DNA from: DASZTV01 sp035548055 | GTDB taxonomy: Bacteria; Actinomycetota; Actinomycetes; JAFAQI01 | Assembly (NCBI GenBank): GCA_035548055.1 | Contig: DASZTL010000103.1 | Span: 1 to 57,059 of the forward strand | Direction: 5' to 3' | Length of the DNA: 57,059 bases | Shown here: positions 25,901 to 31,973 of the stretch, in pieces | Layout of the letters: every line of letters starts with the position of its first letter | Numbering within the stretch: position 1 is the stretch's first letter | Notes under the pieces: model-generated | Databases searched by the model: none | What the model was told of the DNA's origin: nothing | What the model saw: the letters and a program-made list of their open reading frames with translations, nothing else | Made by a program: the position numbers and the translations under genes

Positions 25901-25983
25901 TCGAGCGATCTGGCGCGGCACCGGCTGCCAAGCCGGCGAAGAAGCAAACCGCTACGGCCGCACGGTCGCGACGGAAGTCGTAA
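22972..25983 (+). CDS. LivH-LivM-LivG fusion of a branched-chain amino-acid type ABC transporter
   Basis: A 1003-residue fusion of both permeases and one ATPase. Residues about 20-330 are LivH-like (RTNRIVNFAHGQIGAFG is diagnostic). Residues 360-680 are LivM-like (GLAGQLTLGQFAVAAVGA; RRSGFGRLLVAIRDNEDNAR). Residues 720-985 are LivG-like, with Walker A GPNGAGKTTT near 758, signature LSTGTRR and Walker B LLLDEPSSGIA near 892. A linker and an Ala/Lys-rich tail flank the ATPase. With the MFS-LivF protein it gives a full two-protein transporter core. Its last 32 bp overlap the convergent racemase gene. Confidence 0.9.
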   Translation: MSGVMTAFDSDGGGRRLPTPSRKALLTFVVFVVAVVAAKMLSALLDQHGVIKASTPFPVIVLGTIIGLTYGLLGVGLVLIYRTNRIVNFAHGQIGAFGSAFFGVAAVKWHIPYWVAFPMALVVSAATGAAAETGVVRRLRNAPRLMSVVATLGVGQFLVVFALVINSTASAGSLYPQPSFLPAFNIGALRVTQAYSGMLILSPIVVIALAIFLKRSRFGLGIRAAAANPEAARMSGIFASRMSTLAWGIAGALSAMTAILTAPTQGFTSGDSFGPELLLRAMTAAVVGRMQNLPLALAGGIGLGILEQILLWNYPESGLVEVMLFAVILVALLFQRQRGGRDEEKGSWAAVQGLRPIPQRLQELWMVRALGPVSAVAGLAILAVLPLFISNSVSVHFTEFLAFSIVGLSICVLTGLAGQLTLGQFAVAAVGAVVSYQVSARIGDFPLALLYAGLAAGLASVLIGLPALRIRGLMLTLTTLGFALATPSWLLAQDWMLGAGHDPGQPIVFGRALETGHEYYYFALVIFVLTFVMVYNLRRSGFGRLLVAIRDNEDNARAFTIRASTVKLQGYLIAGFVAGIGGAVYGHSLSSIGPTTFQTSASIDVVVMTVFGGVFMLSGPIIGALWVIMLPLVNLGNIGLAATTFGTLLVILWKPGGLVQLVVEPIRDRLVKVIARAHGIDPEPLFAGDDSPPSATESAGGTMARLQARDRTHVPPQRRPTTGTTLLEAKHLRKSFGGVHAVRDVSIAVRAGETMGLIGPNGAGKTTTFELLGGFTRPDAGQVSFNRRDISHLGPEERAKLGLIRSFQDAALFPTMTVKETVMLAFERVQPTRFLSSTVGVTLGEKSKERRARALVSAMGLDRYRDKQIQELSTGTRRITEIACLVALEPVCLLLDEPSSGIAQRETEALGHLLVDLKNQLDLTLVIIEHDIPLIMGISDRIVAMADGVVIADGSPDVVRNTPSVVDAYLGGSVTAIERSGAAPAAKPAKKQTATAARSRRKS

Positions 25984-27058
25984 CCGTCTCGAGCACGTCA
26001 GGAATGACATCGACCCCGATACCCGGACCCGACGGCACGTGGATGTGTCCGTCGTCGAGCACGAATGGAGGCGTGATGTCTTGGCTGTAGAAGCGGTCGG
26101 ACGCCGAGACGTCTCCGGGCAGTGTGAACTCCGGACCAGCGGCCAGTGCGGCGTTGGCGGCGCGGCCGAGGCCGGTCTCCAACATGCCGCCGCACCACAC
26201 GGCGAGTCCGTTGGCAGCAGCGACCGCGGCGATCTTCCGCGCCTCGAGGTATCCACCAACTCGACCCGCCTTGATGTTGATGACCTGGCAGGCACCCAGC
26301 GCGATCGCATCCGCCGCGGATCGTGCCGAGGTGATCGACTCGTCGAGGCAGACCGGCGTGGTGATCCGACGGGCGAGCTCGGCATGACCTCGTATGTCGT
26401 CCTCCGGCAGCGGCTGCTCGATCAGCAACAGGTCGAAGGGGTCGAGCTTGGCCAGGTGTCGCGCGTCCTCGAGGGTGTACGCCGTGTTGGCGTCGACCTG
26501 CAGCAGCATGTCGTCGCCGAACCGCTCGCGGACGGCGCGCACCGGCTCGTAGTCCCAGCCGGGTTCGATCTTCAGCTTGATGCGGACGTACCCGGCGTCG
26601 AGGTAGCCGCCGACGGCGTCGATCAGCTCGGCGACGGAGTTCATGATGCCGACGGAGACTCCCGACGGAACGCGGTCACGAGTGGCCCCGAAGAATGTCG
26701 CAAGCGGCTGATCTGCGAGCCGAAGCTCGGCATCGAGCAACGCCATCTCGACGGCCGCCTTTGCCATGGGGTGGCCCTTGATGGGTTCGAGCAGGCCACT
26801 GACCTGACCGGCGGTGATGTTGCCCGCCGCGAAGAGCCGGGGGAGCAGGAAGCGCTCGATCACGGCCTGCGCAGCGTCGACGTACTCGTGGGAATAGAGC
26901 GGCTCGAGCATCGCGACGCACTCGCCCCAGCCCTCGATGTCCGGCGTCACGGCGCGCACGAGCAGCGCATCGCGGGTCGTCTGGGTGCCGAACGACGTCC
27001 GGAACGGCGACACGAGAGGAAGGCTGATGCGGCGTAGTTCGACAGCGGTCAGCTTCAC
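25952..27058 (-). CDS. N-succinylamino acid racemase / o-succinylbenzoate synthase family enolase
   Basis: A 368-residue enolase-superfamily enzyme. The catalytic lysines are K163 (RIKLKIEPG) and K263 (INIKAGRVGG); metal ligands are D189 (QVDANTAY), E214 (LIEQPLPEDD) and D239 (LDESI). Length and numbering coincide with the well-studied Amycolatopsis NSAR/OSBS. Such enzymes can serve menaquinone synthesis (menC) or racemise N-succinylamino acids. No men genes are nearby, while GNAT and M20 genes are, which favours the racemase role. The start is GTG 27058 with no strong ribosome-binding site. Confidence 0.87.
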   Translation of the reverse strand: MKLTAVELRRISLPLVSPFRTSFGTQTTRDALLVRAVTPDIEGWGECVAMLEPLYSHEYVDAAQAVIERFLLPRLFAAGNITAGQVSGLLEPIKGHPMAKAAVEMALLDAELRLADQPLATFFGATRDRVPSGVSVGIMNSVAELIDAVGGYLDAGYVRIKLKIEPGWDYEPVRAVRERFGDDMLLQVDANTAYTLEDARHLAKLDPFDLLLIEQPLPEDDIRGHAELARRITTPVCLDESITSARSAADAIALGACQVINIKAGRVGGYLEARKIAAVAAANGLAVWCGGMLETGLGRAANAALAAGPEFTLPGDVSASDRFYSQDITPPFVLDDGHIHVPSGPGIGVDVIPDVLETVTTSVATVRP

Positions 27059-27206
27059 GAAGCAGGACAGTAGTCGCGAGTCCGGAGCTGGTCGTCATAC
27101 CTGGCTACGACACCGTTCATGCCGGTTGGTGCGCGTGGACGATGCGCACGGTGAGCGCGTCCGGTCACGCTGGTGCGGGAATCGAGGGCAGGATGAACGT
27201 GCGGAG

Positions 27207-28202
27207 ATGGCGAATCAACCCAGAGTGACGCGGCTGCGGCGTGCGACGCTGCTCGCGTTGGGTGCCATCTTCGGAGTCTCCTGGCTCGTTGCAGCCGCAG
27301 CAGCGAGTGCTGTCCCTCGGATCGACCCCGCCATGGTCGGGCCGAAGACCGTCACAGTCGGCGACACGACCGAGGCCTGGTACGCGTCGCTCCCGCTGCC
27401 GGTCGACCTGTGTGCGACGCCGCTCGGCTGCCTGTCCCTCCCGGTGCCGCTGCCGTCGATCTATCCGGCCGACACCCTGCACGTTGGCGTCACGCTCGGC
27501 GCCGAGACTGCACGTAGCTATCTGAAGCCTGACCTGAAAGCGGTGCCCGCCGGTTCGAAGATCGTCGAGGCCACCATGACTCTTCCGGTTGCGACGGCGG
27601 CGACGGATGGCTCTCTACAACCGGAGTCGGCAGACCTGATCGCTTGTGTCGCGACGCAGCCCTTCAAGGACGGGGTGGCCGGCAGTCTGACCAGTGTCCC
27701 GAAGGTTGACTGTCACGGCGCCCCGAAGCTCGCGTACGACGCGGCGCACAGCGAGTTCACCGTCGACGTCACCAAGGTCATCGCCGGTTGGGCAACGGGT
27801 GGCACCGACAACGGGATCGCGATCCTTCCTGACGTCTCACATGCCTCGCCGCTGGACCTGTGGCACGTTGCGCTCGACGGCCACAAGCGTCCCGGAACAC
27901 GGCACATCAAGACGGAGGTCACCTTCACCGTGACGCCGGCAGACCAGCCCGGCGGCGGCGTGGCGACCTCGACACCGGAGCCGGCACCCACTGACGTCGT
28001 ACCGCCCGTGACCCTTCCCGACGTCGGTGTTGCGCCGCCGGTCGAGCCTGGTCCGGTGGTCGCACCGACGACTGCGCAGCCGGTTGCCTTCGTCAAGCAC
28101 TTTCAGTACCCGATGGCGTTCCTGTTCCCGATCGCGCTGCTCGCACTCGGCATATTCCTGGTGCGACTGTTCACCCGTGACGCGACGCCGGTGAAGCGAT
28201 GA
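27207..28202 (+). CDS. Exported DNRLRE-like protein with C-terminal membrane anchor
   Basis: A 331-residue exported protein. A basic start and one hydrophobic signal segment precede the mature chain. A DNRLRE-like beta-sandwich is suggested by RSYLKPDLKAVPAGSKIVEA, a middle strand region, FTVDVTKVIAGWATGGTDNG and IAILPD. Then comes a Pro/Thr/Val-rich linker (residues about 255-295), a C-terminal membrane segment (YPMAFLFPIALLALGIFLV) and a short basic tail. ATG 27207 is chosen; GGAG lies close to it. It overlaps the M20 gene by 4 bp. Such domains are usually in wall-associated proteins, so its place in an amino-acid cluster is odd. Confidence 0.75.
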   Translation: MANQPRVTRLRRATLLALGAIFGVSWLVAAAAASAVPRIDPAMVGPKTVTVGDTTEAWYASLPLPVDLCATPLGCLSLPVPLPSIYPADTLHVGVTLGAETARSYLKPDLKAVPAGSKIVEATMTLPVATAATDGSLQPESADLIACVATQPFKDGVAGSLTSVPKVDCHGAPKLAYDAAHSEFTVDVTKVIAGWATGGTDNGIAILPDVSHASPLDLWHVALDGHKRPGTRHIKTEVTFTVTPADQPGGGVATSTPEPAPTDVVPPVTLPDVGVAPPVEPGPVVAPTTAQPVAFVKHFQYPMAFLFPIALLALGIFLVRLFTRDATPVKR

Positions 28203-29296
28203 CCGTCGCCCTCGATGATTTCGTCGCCGACGTCGAGTCGCTGGTCTCGTGCGAGTCGCCGTCGGTCGACGGCGACGCGCTTTCGCGATGCGCCGATGCG
28301 GTCGACGAGGTCGCGCGCCGTCGGATCGGGCAGGCAGCGGAGCGGATCACCACTGGCGACCGGACGCATCTTCGCTGGCAGAGCGGCAAGCCGCGCGTGG
28401 TCCTGCTCGGGCACTACGACACCGTCTGGCCGTTCGGAACCTTGTCGCGGTGGCCGTTTTCAGTGGCGGACGACCGCATGACCGGGCCCGGCGTCTTCGA
28501 CATGAAGGCCGGCGTCGTCCAGGCGTTCGCCGCGCTCGAGTCACTCGACGCCGTCGAGGGGGCTGCCGTTCTGTTGACGAGTGACGAGGAAGTCGGATCG
28601 CCGTCGTCACGCGAGCTGATCGAGGAGACCTGCAGGAGCGCGGCCGCGGTGCTCGTCCTCGAGCCGAGCGCCGACGGCGCCCTCAAGGTGGCGCGCAAGG
28701 GCGTGGGGATGTTCCGCGTGGACATCACCGGACGCGCCGCGCACGCCGGGCTCGATCCGCACAGTGGCGTGAACGCGACGATCGAAGCTGCACACCAGGT
28801 GCTGGCCATCAGTCAGCTCGCCCATGACCAGCTCGGGACGACCGTCACACCGACCGTCGTGTCGAGCGGTACGACGGTGAACACCGTCCCGGCGAGCGCG
28901 ACGGTGGCCGTCGACGTACGTGTGGAGACGGCGGGCGAGATGGAGCGGGTCGCGAAGGCACTCAGTGCACTCTCGCCGCGGGTCGACGGCGCGGTTGTGA
29001 CGACGACGCCGACCTCGATCCGAATGCCGTTGGAGCGGCGAACGTCGCGCGCGTTGTTCGAACGTGCTCGCCGCCTTGCCGGAACCGTCGGCATCGACAG
29101 TCTTGATGGTGTCGACGTCGGCGGCGGGTCCGATGGCAACCTCACCGCGGCTCTCGGCATCCCGACCCTCGACGGGCTGGGTGCGGTGGGCGGCAATGCC
29201 CATGCCGAAGGGGAGTGGGCCTCCCTCTCGGCGATGACACAACGTGTGGCGCTGGTCGCCGCGATGGTTCGCGAACTCTTGGAGGAGACGAGATGA
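28199..29296 (+). CDS. M20-family metallohydrolase (carboxypeptidase/deacylase)
   Basis: A 365-residue M20 zinc hydrolase. Metal ligands and the catalytic base are placed as expected: H72 and D74 (LLGHYDTVWP), D101 (GPGVFDMKAG), E130-E131 (TSDEEVGS), E155 (VLEPS) and H335 (GNAHAEGEW). The family includes glutamate carboxypeptidases and N-acyl-amino-acid deacylases. With an NSAR-type enolase and a COG3375 GNAT nearby it could act as the L-specific N-desuccinylase. It is the second gene of a four-gene overlapping operon. Confidence 0.87.
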   Translation: MTVALDDFVADVESLVSCESPSVDGDALSRCADAVDEVARRRIGQAAERITTGDRTHLRWQSGKPRVVLLGHYDTVWPFGTLSRWPFSVADDRMTGPGVFDMKAGVVQAFAALESLDAVEGAAVLLTSDEEVGSPSSRELIEETCRSAAAVLVLEPSADGALKVARKGVGMFRVDITGRAAHAGLDPHSGVNATIEAAHQVLAISQLAHDQLGTTVTPTVVSSGTTVNTVPASATVAVDVRVETAGEMERVAKALSALSPRVDGAVVTTTPTSIRMPLERRTSRALFERARRLAGTVGIDSLDGVDVGGGSDGNLTAALGIPTLDGLGAVGGNAHAEGEWASLSAMTQRVALVAAMVRELLEETR

Positions 29297-29667
29297 GCAA
29301 GGTCACTGTGTCTGAGGCATCGGAAGCCTCGTCCTCTTCGGGCGCGATCGACTTCGGTGCTGAGTCGACGCGACTGCGCGGGCTCACCGACCCGGCGTCG
29401 CTGCTGCCGACCTACGCCGGCATCCTCATCGCCCTCGTCGGGTTCGCGTTGCTCGGCTTCGCGTGGTCGAAGGTGGCTGGCCTCGTCGACGTGTGGCGCC
29501 AGATGCCCTACGTGGTGTCCGCCGGCCTGCCGGGTCTTGGCCTGGTGATGACCGGCCTCATCGTCGTCAACGTGAGCTCACGTCGGCAGGACGGCGCCGA
29601 GCGGGCACGACAGATGGACACGCTGACCGAGGCGCTACGCGACCTGCAGAAGTCACTCGACAAGTGA
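29293..29667 (+). CDS. Small two-TM membrane protein, paralogue 1
   Basis: A 124-residue protein, not recognised. After a Ser-rich cytoplasmic start there are two membrane helices (YAGILIALVGFALLGFAW and VSAGLPGLGLVMTGLIVVNV), then a charged helical tail ARQMDTLTEALRDLQKSL. ATG overlaps the M20 stop by 4 bp and its own stop overlaps the next GTG. The next gene has the same plan, so the two may form a heteromer. Confidence 0.7.
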   Translation: MSKVTVSEASEASSSSGAIDFGAESTRLRGLTDPASLLPTYAGILIALVGFALLGFAWSKVAGLVDVWRQMPYVVSAGLPGLGLVMTGLIVVNVSSRRQDGAERARQMDTLTEALRDLQKSLDK

Positions 29668-30050
29668 CGGACACCGAGACCCTCGTCACTCCCGAGGTGC
29701 GCGGCGCGAGCCCGCTTCGGCGGTTGGCCGAGCCCGCGCGCGACCCGGGGGTGCGGTCGGGTGCGGTGCTCGTCGGCTTGGCCGTCGTCGCATTCGTCAT
29801 GTTTGGCTTGGCGTGGCGCGGTGTCGCCCGTACGGTCTACGTCCCGCTGCAGATGCCGTGGCTGCTCTCCGGCGGGTTCATGGCGCTGGCACTGCTGGGC
29901 CTGGCGCTCGGCGCCGGAAGCATCCATCTGTCCCGGCGTGACAACGCCATTCATCGCGCCGCATTCGAAGACTTCGTCCACGACACCGCCGAGCTCGCGG
30001 AGGTCCTAAGAACCGGCCGCTTTTCGCAACCGGCCCGAAAGCGCCGCTAA
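29664..30050 (+). CDS. Small two-TM membrane protein, paralogue 2
   Basis: A 128-residue protein with the same layout as its upstream neighbour: two membrane helices (VLVGLAVVAFVMFGLAW and LLSGGFMALALLGLALGAGS) and a tail reading FEDFVHDTAELAEVL. Shared patterns include GLAW/GFAW, QMPW/QMPY and SRRD/SRRQD. GTG 29664 overlaps the preceding stop. A decayed third copy with nearly the same nucleotide sequence around FEDFVHD lies at 31845-31970 before pdtaS. Function unknown. Confidence 0.7.
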   Translation: MTDTETLVTPEVRGASPLRRLAEPARDPGVRSGAVLVGLAVVAFVMFGLAWRGVARTVYVPLQMPWLLSGGFMALALLGLALGAGSIHLSRRDNAIHRAAFEDFVHDTAELAEVLRTGRFSQPARKRR

Positions 30051-30134
30051 GCCTCGCGCAACCGTCGCTCTACGACACGCGCTATGACGGTTATCAACCA
30101 ACTTATGTGACTGTGCGGCCCCCCGGAACTACGG

Positions 30135-30314
30135 ATGGCTCGGGGGACTGAGATTCTGGCTGCCACGGAAGGCGGTGGCGCCGGCTTGGCGGGTGGTTCG
30201 GCATCGACTGGCTCAGTCCGTTTGGCTGCTCCGGACCTCTCGGTGCACCCGTTCGCGTCTCGGCGACGGTCGCGTCGAGCACTCTTGAACGAGATCATGC
30301 GAGACCCGCGGTGA
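30135..30314 (+). CDS. Small hypothetical protein (59 residues)
   Basis: A short frame from ATG 30135 to TGA 30314 encoding 59 residues, Gly/Ala/Ser-rich at first and ending in a basic helix (SRRRSRRALLNEIMRDPR). Its stop overlaps the GTG of the next gene by 4 bp, an arrangement rarely found by chance. No domain is recognised. The region is less GC-biased than its surroundings. Confidence 0.4.
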   Translation: MARGTEILAATEGGGAGLAGGSASTGSVRLAAPDLSVHPFASRRRSRRALLNEIMRDPR

Positions 30315-30766
30315 GTACCCGGACTGTCCTGGGTGCGAGTCTGTTAGGAGTTGTAATCATCCTTAACCTTGCCCTCGGCTGGCGCCACGCCCGGCGTGGC
30401 CCTTGGCTCGCGCGTGAGGCAGCGGATCCGGATCTACGCTGCACTTTGATCGTCGACCGTTCTGCTGGTTACAGCCGCGACAGGCGTCGTTTGTACCTCG
30501 TGCGGGTTGACCGCCGACGTGCCGGCAAGGTTCAAGCGGGAGGGCAACTACTCCTAGAGGTCGCTCGTGGCACGCACCTCATACAGGTAAGTATCGATGG
30601 CTTCCGGAGTAGGCGCATCCAAGTGCCTTGTGCGCCGGATGCCCAAGTGGTCGTGACATGTCGACCGAGAGACCCATCACCGTACGTGGTTGATGATCTA
30701 GTCCTCGGCCTGATCGGTATGCGGCCGTGGATCGTCCTTGAGGTGGGCACCAGACCACAGGGCTGA
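30311..30766 (+). CDS. Membrane-anchored hypothetical protein, PEGA-like
   Basis: A 151-residue protein. An N-terminal membrane segment (VLGASLLGVVIILNLALGW) is followed by an external beta-rich domain. The stretch LLLEVARGTHLIQVSIDGFR with RIQVPC resembles a PEGA-like surface domain (a guess from pattern). Codon third positions are visibly less GC-biased than in neighbours (many A/T-ending codons), which suggests recent transfer. It is coupled by GTGA overlap to the small gene upstream. Confidence 0.55.
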   Translation: MSTRTVLGASLLGVVIILNLALGWRHARRGPWLAREAADPDLRCTLIVDRSAGYSRDRRRLYLVRVDRRRAGKVQAGGQLLLEVARGTHLIQVSIDGFRSRRIQVPCAPDAQVVVTCRPRDPSPYVVDDLVLGLIGMRPWIVLEVGTRPQG

Positions 30767-31302
30767 AGCGCCCCAGGTTCTTTGCCGCTCCTATGCGGGT
30801 TGCGGCTCTCGGCTGATCGGCGTGTAGTGGGCTTGCTCGGCGCGACCGGCTGACCGGGGTGAAAGCCGCCGGACATCGAAAGGCATGCGCCCCAGCGGCT
30901 GGTGTCATTCCACCTATTAGGTTTCGGCAGAGAGCAACTCATCCCAGGGCTTGACGAGATGCGGGATGCCAAATGGATCGCGAGGGGGATATCCGCTACC
31001 AACGCGGAGGCCATCCGCAGCGTATGCGAACGCTACTGGTGAGGGTGGTGAGAAGAGGTGCGGTGGGTGAGCCGCGCGACAAGGATCGGGGGTCGTCCGA
31101 CGCGCGCCGACTGCGCATCTCGATCGCTCGTACAGCGCCTAGATCGGTGGGTGCTCCAAACCGGGCGGGGGCCGGGATATGACGAGCCTCTGCCCCGAGC
31201 CGTTCGACTCATCGGTTCTTTCGGATTCTGGTCGGGCGCGTTCCTCGTTGGTGAGGCAATTGCTTCATCGGTTTCCGGATGGGTCCGGATTAGATTCATC
31301 CT
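30767..31302. other. 536-bp stretch without a convincing gene
   Basis: Frames here are short and of atypical composition; none shows a family signature. Lying between atypical genes and an IS3 remnant, it is most likely decayed mobile or transferred DNA. Confidence 0.5.
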
Positions 31303-31681
31303 CTATGCAGTGACCATCTTTCCGTTGCGCCATGGTCCCTCGGGACGGATCAGCTTGGTCTTGCCGAGACCGTTGGTGCTCTCCATCAGCGAGTTGTCAT
31401 ACGCGTCGCCGACCGTACCCATGGAGGGCTTGGTGTCTTCCAGGCCGAGGTGCTCGGTCAGCGCGATCAAGGTGCTCTTGGCTGCCCGCATGGGAGTGAT
31501 GGATCACCTCACCCGTCACTCCGGTCGGGTAGCCCGTCCAGGACGCGGATTCAGATCGCCATCCGCAGCCGGGTTCTCACCAGGTTGGTGCTCTTCGACG
31601 TCGAGGCGTGCCAGGCCACGATCCGCTGTGCGTAACAGTCGACGATGAACGCGATGTAGACGGCTCCGGTGTGGACTATTC
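31303..31681 (-). pseudogene. IS3-family transposase (OrfB) remnant
   Basis: A degenerate C-terminal piece of an IS3-type transposase with a DDE integrase core. Recognisable bits in order are VYIAFIVDCYAQRIVAWHAS, RLRMAI followed by a stop, TGEVIHHSHAGSQ (where the family has HHSDAG), then after a frame change ALTEHLGLEDTKPSMGTVGD and AYDNSLMESTNG. There are at least one in-frame stop and one frameshift, the key Asp of HSDAG is His, and both gene ends and OrfA are missing. It marks past insertion at this boundary. Confidence 0.8.
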
Positions 31682-31741
31682 GCTGCCGTCGGGAAGTTTG
31701 GAGAAAGATCCCCAGGATGTGGCGGCCGAGGACTCGTCTGG

Positions 31742-31837
31742 CTCGGAGTAGCACACGGCCCTCTTGGTATGCGGGTGTAATGCGCCCTAGGGTGCGTTTC
31801 CGTCCGCGATCCTCGGAGAGTCGTGTGCTACTCCGAG
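31742..31837. repeat. Long-range inverted repeat, element B (AGTAGCACA type)
   Basis: CTCGGAGTAGCACACG (31742-31757) pairs perfectly with CGTGTGCTACTCCGAG (31822-31837) across 64 bp, which include a near-palindrome around CGCCCTAGGGTGCG. The arm core AGTAGCACA is shared with element A at 7341-7421. It separates the IS3 remnant from the decayed two-TM gene and ends only a few bases before that gene's homology begins. Confidence 0.65.
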
Positions 31838-31844
31838 GCGAGGC

Positions 31845-31970
31845 GGTGGCTCGGTCCTCGTGGGACTGACCGCCGTCGGCTTTGTGATGTTCACGGCTCA
31901 CCGCACCCCGTTCGAGGACTCTGTCCACGACGCCACCGGAGTCGCGGCGCCACGAGGCACCTACGCTCGT
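31845..31970 (+). pseudogene. Decayed, internally deleted copy of the two-TM protein gene
   Basis: In the pdtaS frame just upstream of that gene, GSVLVGLTAVGFVMF matches GAVLVGLAVVAFVMF of the gene at 29664, and after an internal loss of about 50 codons PFEDSVHDAT matches AFEDFVHDTA. The nucleotides around these motifs are also alike. The second membrane helix is gone and there is no own start or stop, so it is a remnant. Confidence 0.65.
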
Positions 31971-31973
31971 CGG

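Noticed and set aside
25952..27058. Assignment as menC for menaquinone synthesis
   Set aside because: Not excluded, but no other men gene is present and the GNAT and M20 neighbours fit the NSAR role better.
30532..31014. 160-codon minus-strand frame
   Set aside because: It overlaps the PEGA-like gene and reads as Pro/Ser/Arg-rich noise; a tie to a transposon end was considered but not supported.
31058..31648. 196-codon plus-strand frame around the IS3 remnant
   Set aside because: It runs antisense to recognisable transposase pieces and shows no family features.
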